From the NCBI RefSeq assembly GCF_003062295.1, contig NZ_PYCN01000001.1:764001-828000 (forward strand): a DNA stretch of 64,000 nt, in the 5' to 3' direction. Positions 9,848 through 19,327 of the stretch are shown piece after piece; the stretch's first letter is position 1; each line of letters starts with the position of its first letter. The DNA is from Bradyrhizobium algeriense. GTDB taxonomy: Bacteria > Pseudomonadota > Alphaproteobacteria > Rhizobiales > Xanthobacteraceae. Made by a program: the position numbers and the translations under genes. The notes beneath the pieces were generated by a model. That model did no database searches, was not told where the DNA came from, and saw only the letters and a list, made by a program, of their open reading frames with translations.

Positions 9848-10966
9848 ATGCCGGACTCCGACCCGATACAGGACAATCCGCGCGACACACCCAACCTGCC
9901 GGCAGTGGTGCAGGAAGGCGAGGTGCTGCGTCCGACCGCCGACAGCTGGCTGATGCGCGCGATCCGCACGCTGTTCGGCTGGAGGGCAGGATCGGTCCGC
10001 GCCGATCTGCAGGTCGTGCTCGACGCCTCCACCCCGGATGATGTGGGCTTCTCCGCCATCGAGCGCACCATGCTGCGCAACATTCTCGGCCTCAACGAGC
10101 GGCGGATCGCCGACGTGATGGTGCATCGCGCCGACATCGTCGCGGTCAAGCGAGATATTCCGCTCGGCGAACTAATGAGCCTGTTCGAAAGCGCGGCGCA
10201 TTCGCGGCTCGTGGTCTACAACGAGACGCTCGACGACCCCGAAGGCATCGTTCACATCCGCGACCTCCTGGCGTTCATGACCGCGAAGGCGCGGGTCGGC
10301 GACCCCACCAAGCCGAAGCGCAAGAAGCCGTTCCCGGCGGGCCTCGACCTGCGCGCGGTCGACCTCGCATTGCCGCTGGCGGAGGCCAACATCATCCGCA
10401 AGCTTTTGTATGTGCCGCCGTCGATGCGGGCGATCGATCTCTTGGCGCAGATGCAGGCTTCGCGCATCCATCTGGCGCTGGTGGTCGACGAATATGGCGG
10501 CACCGACGGGCTGGTGTCGATCGAGGACATCGTCGAGCAGATCGTCGGCGAGATCGACGACGAGCACGACAGCGACGAGCCGCCATCGATTATCCGGCAG
10601 GGAGACAATGCATTCATCGCCGACGCCCGCGCCAGCCTCGAGGATGCGCGCACAATGATCGGCGAGGAATTCGTGACCGGCGAGGCCGGCGAGGAAGTCG
10701 AGACGCTGGGGGGCTACCTGGTGGCGCAGGTCGGCCGCCTGCCGGTGCGCGGCGAAGTCATTGCGGGCCCGGGCAATTTCGAGATCGAGGTGCTCGATGC
10801 CGATCCGCGGCGGGTCAAGCGGTTGCGGATCGGGATCCGGAAAGAACGCCCGGCGCCGCGCGCGCCACGCGAGCGAAGCCGCCGCGAGGCCCCGCCCGAC
10901 ACCACCACGCCGCCGACCAATGACAATACGCCGCCGGCTTCCAGCGACGGAGCCGGCTCGCAGTGA
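9848..10966 (+). CDS. Hemolysin-like CBS-domain protein (CorC/YbeX/TlyC family)
   Basis: A 372-residue protein with a cytoplasmic tandem CBS-domain pair (about residues 70-240; SRLVVYNETLDDPEGIVHIRD and HLALVVDEYGGTDGLVS) and a C-terminal CorC_HlyC domain (about 270-340). It has a proline-, arginine- and threonine-rich tail. No membrane segments are seen, so this is the short CorC-like form, linked to magnesium/cobalt efflux in enterics. The ATG at 9848 follows the ybeY stop directly, and its stop overlaps the lnt start. The transport role is inferred from the family. Confidence 0.88.
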   Translation: MPDSDPIQDNPRDTPNLPAVVQEGEVLRPTADSWLMRAIRTLFGWRAGSVRADLQVVLDASTPDDVGFSAIERTMLRNILGLNERRIADVMVHRADIVAVKRDIPLGELMSLFESAAHSRLVVYNETLDDPEGIVHIRDLLAFMTAKARVGDPTKPKRKKPFPAGLDLRAVDLALPLAEANIIRKLLYVPPSMRAIDLLAQMQASRIHLALVVDEYGGTDGLVSIEDIVEQIVGEIDDEHDSDEPPSIIRQGDNAFIADARASLEDARTMIGEEFVTGEAGEEVETLGGYLVAQVGRLPVRGEVIAGPGNFEIEVLDADPRRVKRLRIGIRKERPAPRAPRERSRREAPPDTTTPPTNDNTPPASSDGAGSQ

Positions 10967-12573
10967 TCCCGACCAGCAAATTCCGCATGGCGGGACTTTC
11001 GATCATCCTTGCCTGGGGCTGGAAGCGCGCGGTGATCGCGCTTAGCGCCGGCATGCTGTCGGCGCTTGCGATGGCGCCGTTCAATGCCTGGCCGGTGCTG
11101 TTCGTGACCTTTCCGGTTGTGGTCTGGCTGATCGACGGGGCGGCGGCCGGAAAACGGCGCGGCGTGCCGGCGGCGGCGATGTCGGGCTTCTGGTTCGGGC
11201 TCGGCTATTTCGTGCCCGGGCTTTACTGGACCGGCAACGCCTTTCTGGTCGATGCGCCGACCTTCGCCTGGCTGATGCCGTTCGCGGTGCTCGGCCTGCC
11301 GGCCTACCTTGCCTTGTTTCCGGCGCTCGGCTTCGCGCTGGCGCGGCTGATCTGGACGCGGGATGCCTCGCGGGTGCTGGCGCTCGCGATCGGGCTCACG
11401 GTCAGCGAATGGCTGCGCGGCTATGTGCTGTCGGGCTTTCCCTGGAATGCCTTCGGCTACGCGCTGTCGGAGCCGCTGGCGCTGGCGCAGACGGCATCGC
11501 TGATCGGGCTGTGGGGCATGACCTTCCTCAGCGTAGCGATCTTTGCGAGCCCGGCGGCGCTGATTGACGGGTCTTCGCGCGGCCGAAAGCCCTGGCTCGC
11601 GCCGGTGGCGGCGCTGTCGCTGCTCATCGCGATGGGTGTCTACGGCGCTGCGCGGCTGGCGCTGCAGCCGACCGCATTGACCAAGGTCAGGCTGCGCATC
11701 ATGCAGCCGAACCTGCAGCAGGACGTCAAATTCAACTACGCCGCCAAGGCGGAGGTGATGCAGAAATACCTTGCTCTGTCCGACCGCGCTTCCGGACCGC
11801 AATCCACCGGCGTGCGCGACGTGCAGATCCTGATCTGGCCGGAATCGGCTTTCCCGTTCTTCCTGACGCGGGAAGCGGACGCGATGGCGCAGATCGCCGA
11901 GCTGCTGCCAAAGGGCACGGTGCTGATGACCGGCTCGGTGCGTGCCCCGGACGGACCGCCCGGCGCCCGCGTCAGCCGCGCCTACAATTCAATATATGTG
12001 ATCGACCATGACGGTGGCGTGCTGTCGGTCTACGACAAGCTGCATCTGGTGCCGTTCGGCGAATATCTGCCGTTTCAAGAGTGGATGGAAAAGCTCGGCT
12101 TCGTGCAGCTGACAAAGGTGCATGGCGGCTTCATTCCAGGCGCGCGGCGCCGCACGATGGAGATCCCGAATGCGCCGCGCGCGCTGCCGCTGATTTGTTA
12201 TGAAGCGATTTTTCCCGGGAATATTGCAGCGCGTGATGACCGCCCCGGATGGATCGTCAACCTGACCAATGACGGCTGGTTCGGAAATTCGACGGGCCCC
12301 TATCAGCACCTGCAACAGGCGCGGCTCCGCGCCATCGAAGAGGGGCTGCCGATGGTGCGCGCTGCCAACACCGGCATCTCGGCGGTGATCGATCCCTCGG
12401 GACGAATTGTGGCACGGCTCGGTCTCGGCATCGAAGGCGTGCTCGATGCCAGCCTGCCGTCAGCGCTGCCGCCGACGATTTATGCTCGTCTTGGAGATAT
12501 CCCGGCCGCCATCATCGTGGCCGCCGCCCTGATCTTCATCGCCAGACGCCGCGCGGCAAAGCAGGCTGCCTGA
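10963..12573 (+). CDS. lnt: Apolipoprotein N-acyltransferase Lnt
   Basis: A 536-residue inner-membrane enzyme that adds the third acyl chain to lipoproteins, a step needed for sorting to the outer membrane. The N-terminal half has several membrane helices. The periplasmic nitrilase-like domain has the triad Glu294 (WPES), Lys359 (YDKLHLVPFGEY) and Cys412 (ICYEAIFPG), followed by a last C-terminal helix. The GTG at 10963 overlaps the preceding TGA (GTGA); an ATG at 10987 is also possible. The gene ends the miaB-lnt run. Confidence 0.95.
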   Translation: MIPTSKFRMAGLSIILAWGWKRAVIALSAGMLSALAMAPFNAWPVLFVTFPVVVWLIDGAAAGKRRGVPAAAMSGFWFGLGYFVPGLYWTGNAFLVDAPTFAWLMPFAVLGLPAYLALFPALGFALARLIWTRDASRVLALAIGLTVSEWLRGYVLSGFPWNAFGYALSEPLALAQTASLIGLWGMTFLSVAIFASPAALIDGSSRGRKPWLAPVAALSLLIAMGVYGAARLALQPTALTKVRLRIMQPNLQQDVKFNYAAKAEVMQKYLALSDRASGPQSTGVRDVQILIWPESAFPFFLTREADAMAQIAELLPKGTVLMTGSVRAPDGPPGARVSRAYNSIYVIDHDGGVLSVYDKLHLVPFGEYLPFQEWMEKLGFVQLTKVHGGFIPGARRRTMEIPNAPRALPLICYEAIFPGNIAARDDRPGWIVNLTNDGWFGNSTGPYQHLQQARLRAIEEGLPMVRAANTGISAVIDPSGRIVARLGLGIEGVLDASLPSALPPTIYARLGDIPAAIIVAAALIFIARRRAAKQAA

Positions 12574-12812
12574 GATTTGCACATCGCCAATTGTCACTGG
12601 TTTACTAAAAAAGCTGACTGTGCGGTTCCACCAGTTGACAGACAGCCTGCGATTCGCTTTCTGCGGTTGCAAGAGAATAACAACAACCAGTCACTTCATT
12701 GCTCAGATCGTCCGCAATTCTACCCGATCCTCCGAGCAGATTTGACGGTATCGGCGCCTGGGGCACAGGCCTTCCACTGCCTCATTCCGGCGCCCATCCA
12801 GGAGCGATGCAG

Positions 12813-13229
12813 ATGTCCACCAAAGCGCCCAATCCGGTTGACAAGTATGTCGGCAGCCGCGTCCGGATGCGCCGCATCATGCTGGGCATGAGCCAGGAAA
12901 AACTGGGCGAAGCGCTCGGCCTTACTTTCCAGCAGGTTCAGAAATACGAGAAAGGCACCAACCGGGTCGGCGCCAGCCGCCTGCAGCAGATATCCGAGAT
13001 ATTGCAGGTCCCGGTGTCGTTTCTGTTCGATGGCGGGCCGAGCGGCGCGGTGAATGGCAACGGCTTCGCCGAAGGCGCCTCCCCGGCCTACGTGTCCGAT
13101 TTCCTCGCCACATCGGAGGGTCTCGCGCTGACGCGGGCGTTCACGCGCATCGGCGATTCCAAAATGCGGCGCTCGATCGTCGAGCTGGTCGAGCAGATCG
13201 CGTCGCGCGATGGCCCCGATCAGCGCTGA
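12813..13229 (+). CDS. XRE-family helix-turn-helix regulator
   Basis: A 138-residue regulator with a Cro/C1-type HTH (about residues 12-66: RVRMRRIMLGMSQEKLGEAL, then TFQQVQKYEKGTNRVGASRL). The alphaproteobacteria-specific tail ends in a short amphipathic region (MRRSIVELVEQIA). This type is widespread and chromosomal in Rhizobiales. The ATG at 12813 was chosen because AGGAG at 12800-12804 is eight bases upstream; the in-frame ATG at 12807 is too close. The 239 bases upstream hold a TTGACA at 12635 but no convincing -10 partner. The target genes are unknown. Confidence 0.85.
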   Translation: MSTKAPNPVDKYVGSRVRMRRIMLGMSQEKLGEALGLTFQQVQKYEKGTNRVGASRLQQISEILQVPVSFLFDGGPSGAVNGNGFAEGASPAYVSDFLATSEGLALTRAFTRIGDSKMRRSIVELVEQIASRDGPDQR

Positions 13230-13274
13230 TTTTCATCCGCGCCGGTTTGATAATTTCGTATTCTGGAATATGCC

Positions 13275-13336
13275 ATCATTTCGGACGCGCGTTGGTGCGA
13301 GGCCGCGATGTGCAATTGCGCATCGGAGAATGACGC
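13275..13336. repeat. Truncated copy of the gcaattgcgc repeat
   Basis: Contains ATGTGCAATTGCGCAT with flanks catcatttcgg and gagaatgacg, resembling one half of the repeat at 15222-15346. It lies between the HTH regulator and the peptidase gene and touches the latter's upstream region. Confidence 0.5.
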
Positions 13337-13351
13337 CGTATCGGATACGAC

Positions 13352-14479
13352 ATGACGACACCCAATCCGTTCGACTCCACGACGATCCTCAAGGGTATTC
13401 GCCGCTGGGTCGAGATCGAGACCCCCACCGAAGCGCCCGAGCAGGTCAACAAGCTCGCCGACCTCGTCGCTGAAAGCTATCGCGGCCTGCCCGCCACCGT
13501 GGAGCGGATCGCCGGGCACTCCGGCTGCGGCGATCATCTGGTGGCGCGCTCGTCATGGGGGCAGGACGCACCGGGAATCCTGGTGCTGAGCCATCTCGAT
13601 ACGGTACATCCGCTTGGCTTCATCGAGCGGCTGCCGTTCCGGATCGCGGGCGACAGCGCTTTCGGCCCGGGCATCTACGACATGAAGGGCGGCGCCTATC
13701 TCGCTTATCACGCGTTTCGCCAGGCTTGCACTGACGGCGCGCGGCCGTCGCTCGGCATCACCCAGCTCTATGTCTCCGATGAAGAGATCGGCAGCCCGAC
13801 GTCGCGCGCGTTGATCGAGGCCGAGGGACGGAAAGCGAAATATGTGCTGGTCACCGAACCGGCGCGCGACGGCGGCAAGATCGTGACGGGGCGCAAGGGC
13901 GTCGGGCGCTTTGAGGTTTTCATCAAGGGCGTGCCCTCGCATGCCGGCACCAGGCCCGAGGACGGCCGCAGCGCCATCCGCGAACTCGGCAATGTCATCC
14001 AGACGCTGGCGGCGATGAACGATCTGGCGCGCGGCATCACCGTCAATGTCGGCGTGGTCCGCGGCGGCACAAAGCCGAACGTGGTCGCGGAGGAGGCCTA
14101 TGCCGAGGTCGATTTGCGCGTGCCGACCATTTCGGATTCCGACGAGCTCACGGCGAAAATCCTCAATCTGAAATCGCGCACCGAGGGCGTCACCGTCAAG
14201 GTGATCGGCGAGTTGAACCGTCCGCCTTACGAAAAGAGCAATGCCGGCGCCGCGCTCTACGAGCATGCCAGAACGATTGCGGCGGAGATCGGTTTCGATC
14301 TGGTCGATACGTCGACCGGCGGCGGCTCCGACGGCAATTTCACCGCGCCGCATACCGCAACGCTGGACGGACTCGGCGTCGACGGCCAGGGCGCGCATAC
14401 CCATTACGAGCAGATGTACATCTCCTCGATCGAGCCGAGGGCGCGGCTGTTGTACCGGCTGTACCAGACGCTGCGATGA
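13352..14479 (+). CDS. M20-family metallopeptidase (ArgE/DapE/CPG2-like)
   Basis: A 375-residue M20 peptidase with a two-zinc site. The motifs are VLSHLDTVHP (first His and the catalytic Asp two residues on), GPGIYDMKGG (bridging Asp), SDEEIGSPTS (general-base Glu and ligand Glu) and LVTEPARDG. A dimerisation insert follows at about residues 185-290. It resembles carboxypeptidase G2/glutamate carboxypeptidase more than ArgE. Its stop overlaps the trmB start. There is no signal peptide, so it should act in the cytoplasm. The substrate is not clear. Confidence 0.85.
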   Translation: MTTPNPFDSTTILKGIRRWVEIETPTEAPEQVNKLADLVAESYRGLPATVERIAGHSGCGDHLVARSSWGQDAPGILVLSHLDTVHPLGFIERLPFRIAGDSAFGPGIYDMKGGAYLAYHAFRQACTDGARPSLGITQLYVSDEEIGSPTSRALIEAEGRKAKYVLVTEPARDGGKIVTGRKGVGRFEVFIKGVPSHAGTRPEDGRSAIRELGNVIQTLAAMNDLARGITVNVGVVRGGTKPNVVAEEAYAEVDLRVPTISDSDELTAKILNLKSRTEGVTVKVIGELNRPPYEKSNAGAALYEHARTIAAEIGFDLVDTSTGGGSDGNFTAPHTATLDGLGVDGQGAHTHYEQMYISSIEPRARLLYRLYQTLR

Positions 14480-15219
14480 TGACCGCACCGCGTGATACCG
14501 GCGACCGCGACGCGACGCCGGATGATGGCGGCGCGGCGCATGCGCATGGCTCGTTCTTCGGCCGCCGCAAGGGTCACAAGCTCCGTATTCATCAGGCCGA
14601 CCTGATCGACAATCTACTGCCGCATCTGGCGCTCGATATCGCAACGCCCGCGCCGGCGCGTCTCGCCGATCTCTTCGAAGGCGAGATCGATGATGTCAGG
14701 CTCGAAATCGGATTTGGCGGCGGCGAGCATCTGATCGCGGAGGCGCAAGCCTTTCCGAATATCGGGTTCATCGGCTGCGAGCCCTATGTCAACGGCATGG
14801 CGAAGATCCTGACGCAGATCGAAGCCCACAACATCGGCAATATCAGGCTCTATGCCGGCGACGCCGCGGAATTGCTGGCCTGGGCTCCGCCGCGATCGCT
14901 GGCGCGGATCGATCTGATCCATCCCGATCCCTGGCCGAAGCGGCGGCACTGGAAGCGGCGCTTCGTGCAGGACGCTACCGTCAACGCAATGGCGCGCATC
15001 CTCAAAGCGGGCGGCGAATTCCGTTTCGTCAGCGACATCGACGATTATTGCGCGTGGACGCTGGCGCATCTGATGCGCAGCTCCGATTTTCTCTGGACCG
15101 CGGAGCGCGCCATCGATTGGCAAAAGCCGTGGGACGGCTACACCATGACGCGCTACGGCCGCAAAGCCGAGCGCGAGGGACGCGTGGCAGCGTATCTGCG
15201 GTTTCGGCGGGTGGGGTAG
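14476..15219 (+). CDS. trmB: tRNA (guanine-N7-)-methyltransferase TrmB
   Basis: A 247-residue SAM-dependent enzyme making m7G46 in tRNA. The SAM-binding motif is LEIGFGGGEHLIAEA; the family signature IDLIHPDPWPKRRHWKRRF carries the catalytic and binding Asp and Lys/Arg residues. The ATG at 14476 overlaps the peptidase stop (ATGA). The first 30 residues are a non-conserved charged leader. A second start MRIRQ... is not in frame, so 14476 is the best candidate. Confidence 0.94.
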   Translation: MMTAPRDTGDRDATPDDGGAAHAHGSFFGRRKGHKLRIHQADLIDNLLPHLALDIATPAPARLADLFEGEIDDVRLEIGFGGGEHLIAEAQAFPNIGFIGCEPYVNGMAKILTQIEAHNIGNIRLYAGDAAELLAWAPPRSLARIDLIHPDPWPKRRHWKRRFVQDATVNAMARILKAGGEFRFVSDIDDYCAWTLAHLMRSSDFLWTAERAIDWQKPWDGYTMTRYGRKAEREGRVAAYLRFRRVG

Positions 15220-15221
15220 AG

Positions 15222-15346
15222 CCGTCTTTCCGGGCGATGCGCAGCATCGAACCTCAGATGCGCAATTGCGCATCGGGGAACCTCGAGATTCTCAGGTGCG
15301 CAATTGCGCACCATAGTTCGCGCTATCGCGCGCCCCGGAATAACGG
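15222..15346. repeat. Palindromic intergenic repeat with GTGCGCAATTGCGCAC core (copy 2, tandem cores)
   Basis: Carries two cores: ATGCGCAATTGCGCAT (about 15258-15273) and GTGCGCAATTGCGCAC (15296-15311). Between them is cctcgagattctcagg, and the outer ends are tctttccggg and ccccggaataac. It begins right after the trmB stop and is convergent with the next gene. The tandem core arrangement is not seen in the other copies. Confidence 0.78.
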
Positions 15347-15434
15347 GAGAGAGTCAGTCCTTTGCCTCGGCATGCTTTCTTTGCGGAGATTGCTTCGCTG
15401 CCCCCGCAATGAAGTGCAAGCCGATAAGGCCGGA

Positions 15435-16505
15435 TTACCGCGTCTTCCAGAACGCGACGACACGCTGGGCGGTCGAGGGCATCAGGCGCACGTAGTTGAT
15501 CCGCGCGCTTTCGATGTCGGCGGGGGACGCCGTCCGGTTTGGACCGAGCCGAAGCAGGATCAGCGCGCGCACAGTCGCCCATTCGATATCGATGGACTTC
15601 CCGGCGATCAGGATCGGATCGTAGCGATCGCCACTGATCAGGCGATCCAGGGTTTCGATCTTGACGCCAGTCATCGCCGACAGCGCGGCGATCGACTCCT
15701 CGTATTTGAAGGCCCTGGCAAAATTGAGCAATGCGCCTTCGCCGAGCATGCCTTCGCGGTGGAGCTTCAGCACCGTGCGCTGCGCCGGCATGAAGTCGCG
15801 CCGCTCCTCGCGTTCGGACAGGCCGGTGATGGCGGCCATCGCCTGCTGGATGTCGGCCTGCCGCTCGGGCTTGACGACCTGGAACAGGCGGCGGCGGATA
15901 ACGTCGATGGAGCCGGAGAGCAGCTCCTTCAGATGCGTAGGTGACAGATCGTCGCGCTGGCCAAGCCTGATCGTCAGCACGCCATCCTGGCCGGCGCGCT
16001 TGATCAGCGTCGAATAGCTGTTCTCGGAGAAGGCTGCGCCCGCATTGCCGGCGGTGCGCCTGATGACGTCGCGTTCGCCGCGGGCGACAATGACGTCGGT
16101 GAGATCGGCTGAAAGCGTCGGCCGTTCCGCCATCGCCAGCAGATGGCCCTGGCCCTTCATCGACGCGATTTCGACCAGCATCTTTTCGTCGATGACCGGC
16201 GAGCGGCGCAGCAGCGGGCCTGCAATGGTAATCTCATCTTCGTGGGCAAGCTGGCCGACCAGACCACGCGGCGCGTTCGCCAGCAGCGACAGGCGCTCGG
16301 CCAGCTCGGCGCGCGCTTCAATCTCGGCATGCGGGACAAGACTGGTCAGGACACCGTCGAACAGATCGACATGGTCGGAGCGGAAGCTCGCCGCCCCCTG
16401 CAAGAAAAGCTCGCTGATGCGGCGCGCGGCATCGGCGCGGCGCTTGGGGTCGCCACGACTGACAATGTCGTCGAGTTCCGGGATCAGCGATGGTGAAATT
16501 ATCAT
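15435..16505 (-). CDS. DUF2336 domain protein
   Basis: A 356-residue, helix-rich cytoplasmic protein of the DUF2336 family found in Alphaproteobacteria. It starts MIISPSLIPELDDIVSRGDP and shows repeated helical segments (LVGQLAHEDEITIAGPLLRR; MLVEIASMKGQGHLLAMAER) that read like HEAT-type repeats. No catalytic motif is seen. The ATG at 16505 is preferred over the one at 16517 because GAGTGGG lies just upstream of it and the family starts there. It is divergent from the rimP operon. Function unknown; some relatives are linked to signalling, but nothing here shows it. Confidence 0.75.
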   Translation of the reverse strand: MIISPSLIPELDDIVSRGDPKRRADAARRISELFLQGAASFRSDHVDLFDGVLTSLVPHAEIEARAELAERLSLLANAPRGLVGQLAHEDEITIAGPLLRRSPVIDEKMLVEIASMKGQGHLLAMAERPTLSADLTDVIVARGERDVIRRTAGNAGAAFSENSYSTLIKRAGQDGVLTIRLGQRDDLSPTHLKELLSGSIDVIRRRLFQVVKPERQADIQQAMAAITGLSEREERRDFMPAQRTVLKLHREGMLGEGALLNFARAFKYEESIAALSAMTGVKIETLDRLISGDRYDPILIAGKSIDIEWATVRALILLRLGPNRTASPADIESARINYVRLMPSTAQRVVAFWKTR

Positions 16506-16632
16506 AAACCCACTCAAACCGGCCTGAATTGGCTGGTTTTCGGGAAATCTAGGCAGGGTTCGTGAATGAAGGGTTAGACTTTGCTCCCGCTCGCAAAGCT
16601 TGGCAAAATCGGACTTAACGGGATCCCGGGCC

Positions 16633-16661
16633 TTGTCGGATTGTGCAAAAACCGCTATATC
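16633..16661 (+). promoter_or_regulatory. Sigma-70-type promoter of the rimP-nusA-infB operon
   Basis: TTGTCG (16633-16638), 17 bases, then TATATC (16656-16661). With the flanking bases this reads CTTGTC-N17-CTATAT, close to the rhizobial housekeeping consensus CTTGAC-N17-CTATAT. It lies in the 328-base gap between the DUF2336 gene and rimP and would give a leader of about 180 bases. Confidence 0.7.
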
Positions 16662-16697
16662 CGCCCCAACTTATGGTTCTCATACGATCGCGTATTG

Positions 16698-16728
16698 AGA
16701 GTGGGCCCCCCGGGACCCGCTCTTTTTT
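16698..16728 (+). terminator. Intrinsic-terminator-like hairpin in the rimP-nusA leader (candidate attenuator)
   Basis: Stem AGAGTGGG (16698-16705) pairs with CCCGCTCT (16716-16723), with one G-T wobble, around a ten-base loop, followed directly by T(6) at 16723-16728. It lies about 30 bases after the probable transcription start and about 120 bases before rimP, so it would terminate the leader rather than an upstream gene: the upstream neighbour is on the other strand. GC-rich complementary pieces follow at 16741-16810. Confidence 0.65.
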
Positions 16729-16845
16729 ATTACCTGAACGAGCCCGGCCCAGAAGGGCCTTAAAGGCGCGGTTCGGGGAACCGGCCGGACCGCCGGTGAA
16801 GGCCCGGCCTAAACCCATGCAAGTAAGACGCTTTTGACCCTGGAC

Positions 16846-17637
16846 ATGACCGATCCAACTGCTGGTTCCGCGGATGCCGAGTTGCTGGCCGAGCCCCGTC
16901 TCGTCGTCGAGCCGGGCGCCGCCGCGCGGGTATCGGCGGTGGCCGGACCGGTTTTGCAGGGAATGGGCTACCGGCTGGTCCGGATCAAGATTTCAGGCGA
17001 GGCCGGCTGCACCGTCCAGATCATGGCCGAGCGGCCTGATGGTACGATGCAGATCGAGGATTGCGAGGCGATCTCGCGGGCGCTGTCGCCGGTGCTCGAC
17101 GTCGCCGATCCGATCGACCGCGCCTACCGGCTGGAGATATCCTCGCCGGGCATCGATCGACCGCTGGTGCGCCGCTCCGATTTCGAGCGCTACGCCGGTC
17201 ATCTCGTGAAGGTCGAGATGGCTGTGGCCCATCAGGGCCGCAAGCGTTTCCGTGGTACGCTCGGCGGCGTCGAAGGCGATGCCGTGCGGTTACATCGGGA
17301 TGACATACGCGCGGGCGAAGATGCCGACGTGCTGCTGGTGATGGAAGACATTTCCGATGCGCGACTGGTTTTGACCGACGAATTGATTGCGGAATCGATG
17401 CGGCGCGGCAAGGCCGCCGAGCGCGAATTGAAACAGAATCTCGGGCTGGCGCCGCCACCGCCGCCGCACGCCAAAAAAAGCGACCCGGCCAGGAGCAACA
17501 AGCCGAAGCCCAAGACCGGAAGCAAGACTGGCAAGAAGCTGGAGCCCAAAAAGCCCGAGCCGACCAATACCAAGAAACACCGCCTCGCCGCAGAAAGACT
17601 GCGCAGAGGCGACCTCGATCCTACCGAAGGAGACTAG
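16846..17637 (+). CDS. rimP: Ribosome maturation factor RimP
   Basis: A 263-residue RimP (DUF150) protein needed for 30S subunit maturation. The core at residues 25-180 has [20 protein letters not shown] and [21 protein letters not shown], both typical. A C-terminal Lys/Pro-rich tail of about 70 residues ([19 protein letters not shown]) is unusual beside the roughly 150-residue E. coli protein but is common in Bradyrhizobium relatives. The frame is open from a TTG at 16834; the ATG at 16846 (MTDPTAG) is preferred. First gene of the rimP-pnp cluster; nusA starts four bases after its stop. Confidence 0.93.
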   Translation: MTDPTAGSADAELLAEPRLVVEPGAAARVSAVAGPVLQGMGYRLVRIKISGEAGCTVQIMAERPDGTMQIEDCEAISRALSPVLDVADPIDRAYRLEISSPGIDRPLVRRSDFERYAGHLVKVEMAVAHQGRKRFRGTLGGVEGDAVRLHRDDIRAGEDADVLLVMEDISDARLVLTDELIAESMRRGKAAERELKQNLGLAPPPPPHAKKSDPARSNKPKPKTGSKTGKKLEPKKPEPTNTKKHRLAAERLRRGDLDPTEGD

Positions 17638-17640
17638 GCT

Positions 17641-19251
17641 ATGGCCGTCAGTGCCAACAAACTCGAACTGCTGCAGATCGCAGACGCGGTCGCCCGCGAA
17701 AAGTCGATCGACCGCGGGATCGTGATCGCTGCGATGGAAGACGCCATCGCCAAGGCGGCCCGCGCCCGTTACGGCAGCGAGACCGACGTTCACGCCGAGA
17801 TCGACGCCAAGAAGGGTGAGCTGCGGCTGTCGCGCCACATGCTTGTCGTCGAGCAGGTCGAGAACTCCTCGAACCAGATTTCGCTGGCGGACGCGCAGCG
17901 CGCCAACCCTGGCGCCCAGGTCGGCGACACCATCGCCGACACCCTGCCGCCGCTGGAATATGGCCGCATCGCCGCGCAATCCGCCAAGCAGGTGATCGTG
18001 CAGAAGGTCCGCGAAGCTGAGCGCGACCGGCAATACCAGGAATTCAAGGACCGCATCGGCGATATCGTCAACGGCGTCGTCAAGCGCGTCGAATATGGCA
18101 GCGTGATCGTCGATCTCGGCCGCGGTGAAGCCATCATCCGCCGCGACGAAATGCTGCCGCGCGAGGTGTTCCGCAACGGCGACCGCGTCCGCGCCTACAT
18201 CTTCGATGTACGCCGCGAAACCCGCGGACCGCAGATCTTCCTCTCCCGCACCCATCCGCAATTCATGGCCAAGCTGTTCGCGCAGGAAGTGCCGGAAATC
18301 TATGACGGCATCGTCGAGATCAAGGCAGTGGCCCGCGATCCCGGCTCGCGCGCGAAAATCGGCGTGATTTCGAGGGATTCCTCGGTGGATCCGGTCGGCG
18401 CCTGCGTCGGCATGCGCGGCTCGCGCGTGCAGGCCGTGGTGAACGAACTGCAGGGCGAGAAGATCGACATCATTCCGTGGTCGCCCGACATCGCTACCTT
18501 TGTCGTCAACGCACTGGCGCCCGCCGAAGTCGCCAAGGTCGTGATCGACGAGGACCGCGAGCGGATCGAGGTCGTTGTCCCCGACACCAACAACCAGCTC
18601 TCGCTGGCGATCGGCCGCCGCGGCCAGAACGTGCGGCTTGCCTCGCAACTGACCGGCTGGGACATCGACATCCTCACCGAGCAGGAAGAATCCGAGCGCC
18701 GCCAGGCCGATTTCGAAAACTCGACCCGCGTCTTCATGGAAGCGCTGAACGTCGACGAGGTCGTTGGCCAATTGCTGGCGTCGGAAGGCTTTACCTCGGT
18801 CGAGGAACTCGCGCTGGTCGACGCCAAGGAACTGGCGGGCATCGAAGGCTTTGACGAAGAAACCGCCAACGAGCTGCAGAGCCGGGCGAGAGAATACCTG
18901 GAACAGCTCGAAACGGAGCTGGAAAACAAGCGTAAGGAGCTCGGCGTGGATGATGCTTTGAAGACGGTGCCCGGCGTGACCTCGAAGATGCTGGTCAAGT
19001 TCGGCGAGAACGACATCAAGTCCGTCGAGGACCTGGCGGGCTGTGCGACCGACGATCTGGTCGGCTGGACCGAGCGCAAGGAAGGCGGCGAGCCGACCAA
19101 GTTCCCCGGCATTCTCGACGCCAACGAGATCTCGCGCGACGATGCCGAGCGCATGATCATGCAGGCCCGCGTCATCGCCGGCTGGATCACCGAGGCCGAA
19201 CTCGCCAAGCAATCCGAGGCGGCCGAGACCACCGAAGACCAGACGGCGTAA
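17641..19251 (+). CDS. nusA: Transcription termination/antitermination factor NusA
   Basis: A 536-residue RNA polymerase-associated factor. Domain order is N-terminal NTD (1-130, LLQIADAVAREKSID), S1 (about 135-200, GVVKRVEYGSVIVDLG), KH1 and KH2 (about 225-345, GACVGMRGSRVQAVVNEL and LAIGRRGQNVRLAS), and two C-terminal helix-hairpin repeats (about 365-525). The start at 17641 is close-coupled to rimP with GAAGGAG upstream. NusA also controls pausing and rho-independent termination, which makes the leader hairpin at 16698 a possible site of feedback. Confidence 0.97.
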   Translation: MAVSANKLELLQIADAVAREKSIDRGIVIAAMEDAIAKAARARYGSETDVHAEIDAKKGELRLSRHMLVVEQVENSSNQISLADAQRANPGAQVGDTIADTLPPLEYGRIAAQSAKQVIVQKVREAERDRQYQEFKDRIGDIVNGVVKRVEYGSVIVDLGRGEAIIRRDEMLPREVFRNGDRVRAYIFDVRRETRGPQIFLSRTHPQFMAKLFAQEVPEIYDGIVEIKAVARDPGSRAKIGVISRDSSVDPVGACVGMRGSRVQAVVNELQGEKIDIIPWSPDIATFVVNALAPAEVAKVVIDEDRERIEVVVPDTNNQLSLAIGRRGQNVRLASQLTGWDIDILTEQEESERRQADFENSTRVFMEALNVDEVVGQLLASEGFTSVEELALVDAKELAGIEGFDEETANELQSRAREYLEQLETELENKRKELGVDDALKTVPGVTSKMLVKFGENDIKSVEDLAGCATDDLVGWTERKEGGEPTKFPGILDANEISRDDAERMIMQARVIAGWITEAELAKQSEAAETTEDQTA

Positions 19252-19327
19252 ATGCGGGTGTTCCGCAAAACCGAAAATCTTTTCTGCGCGCAGACCGTGC
19301 GCAGATGACCGGAGCCACTAAACAGGC

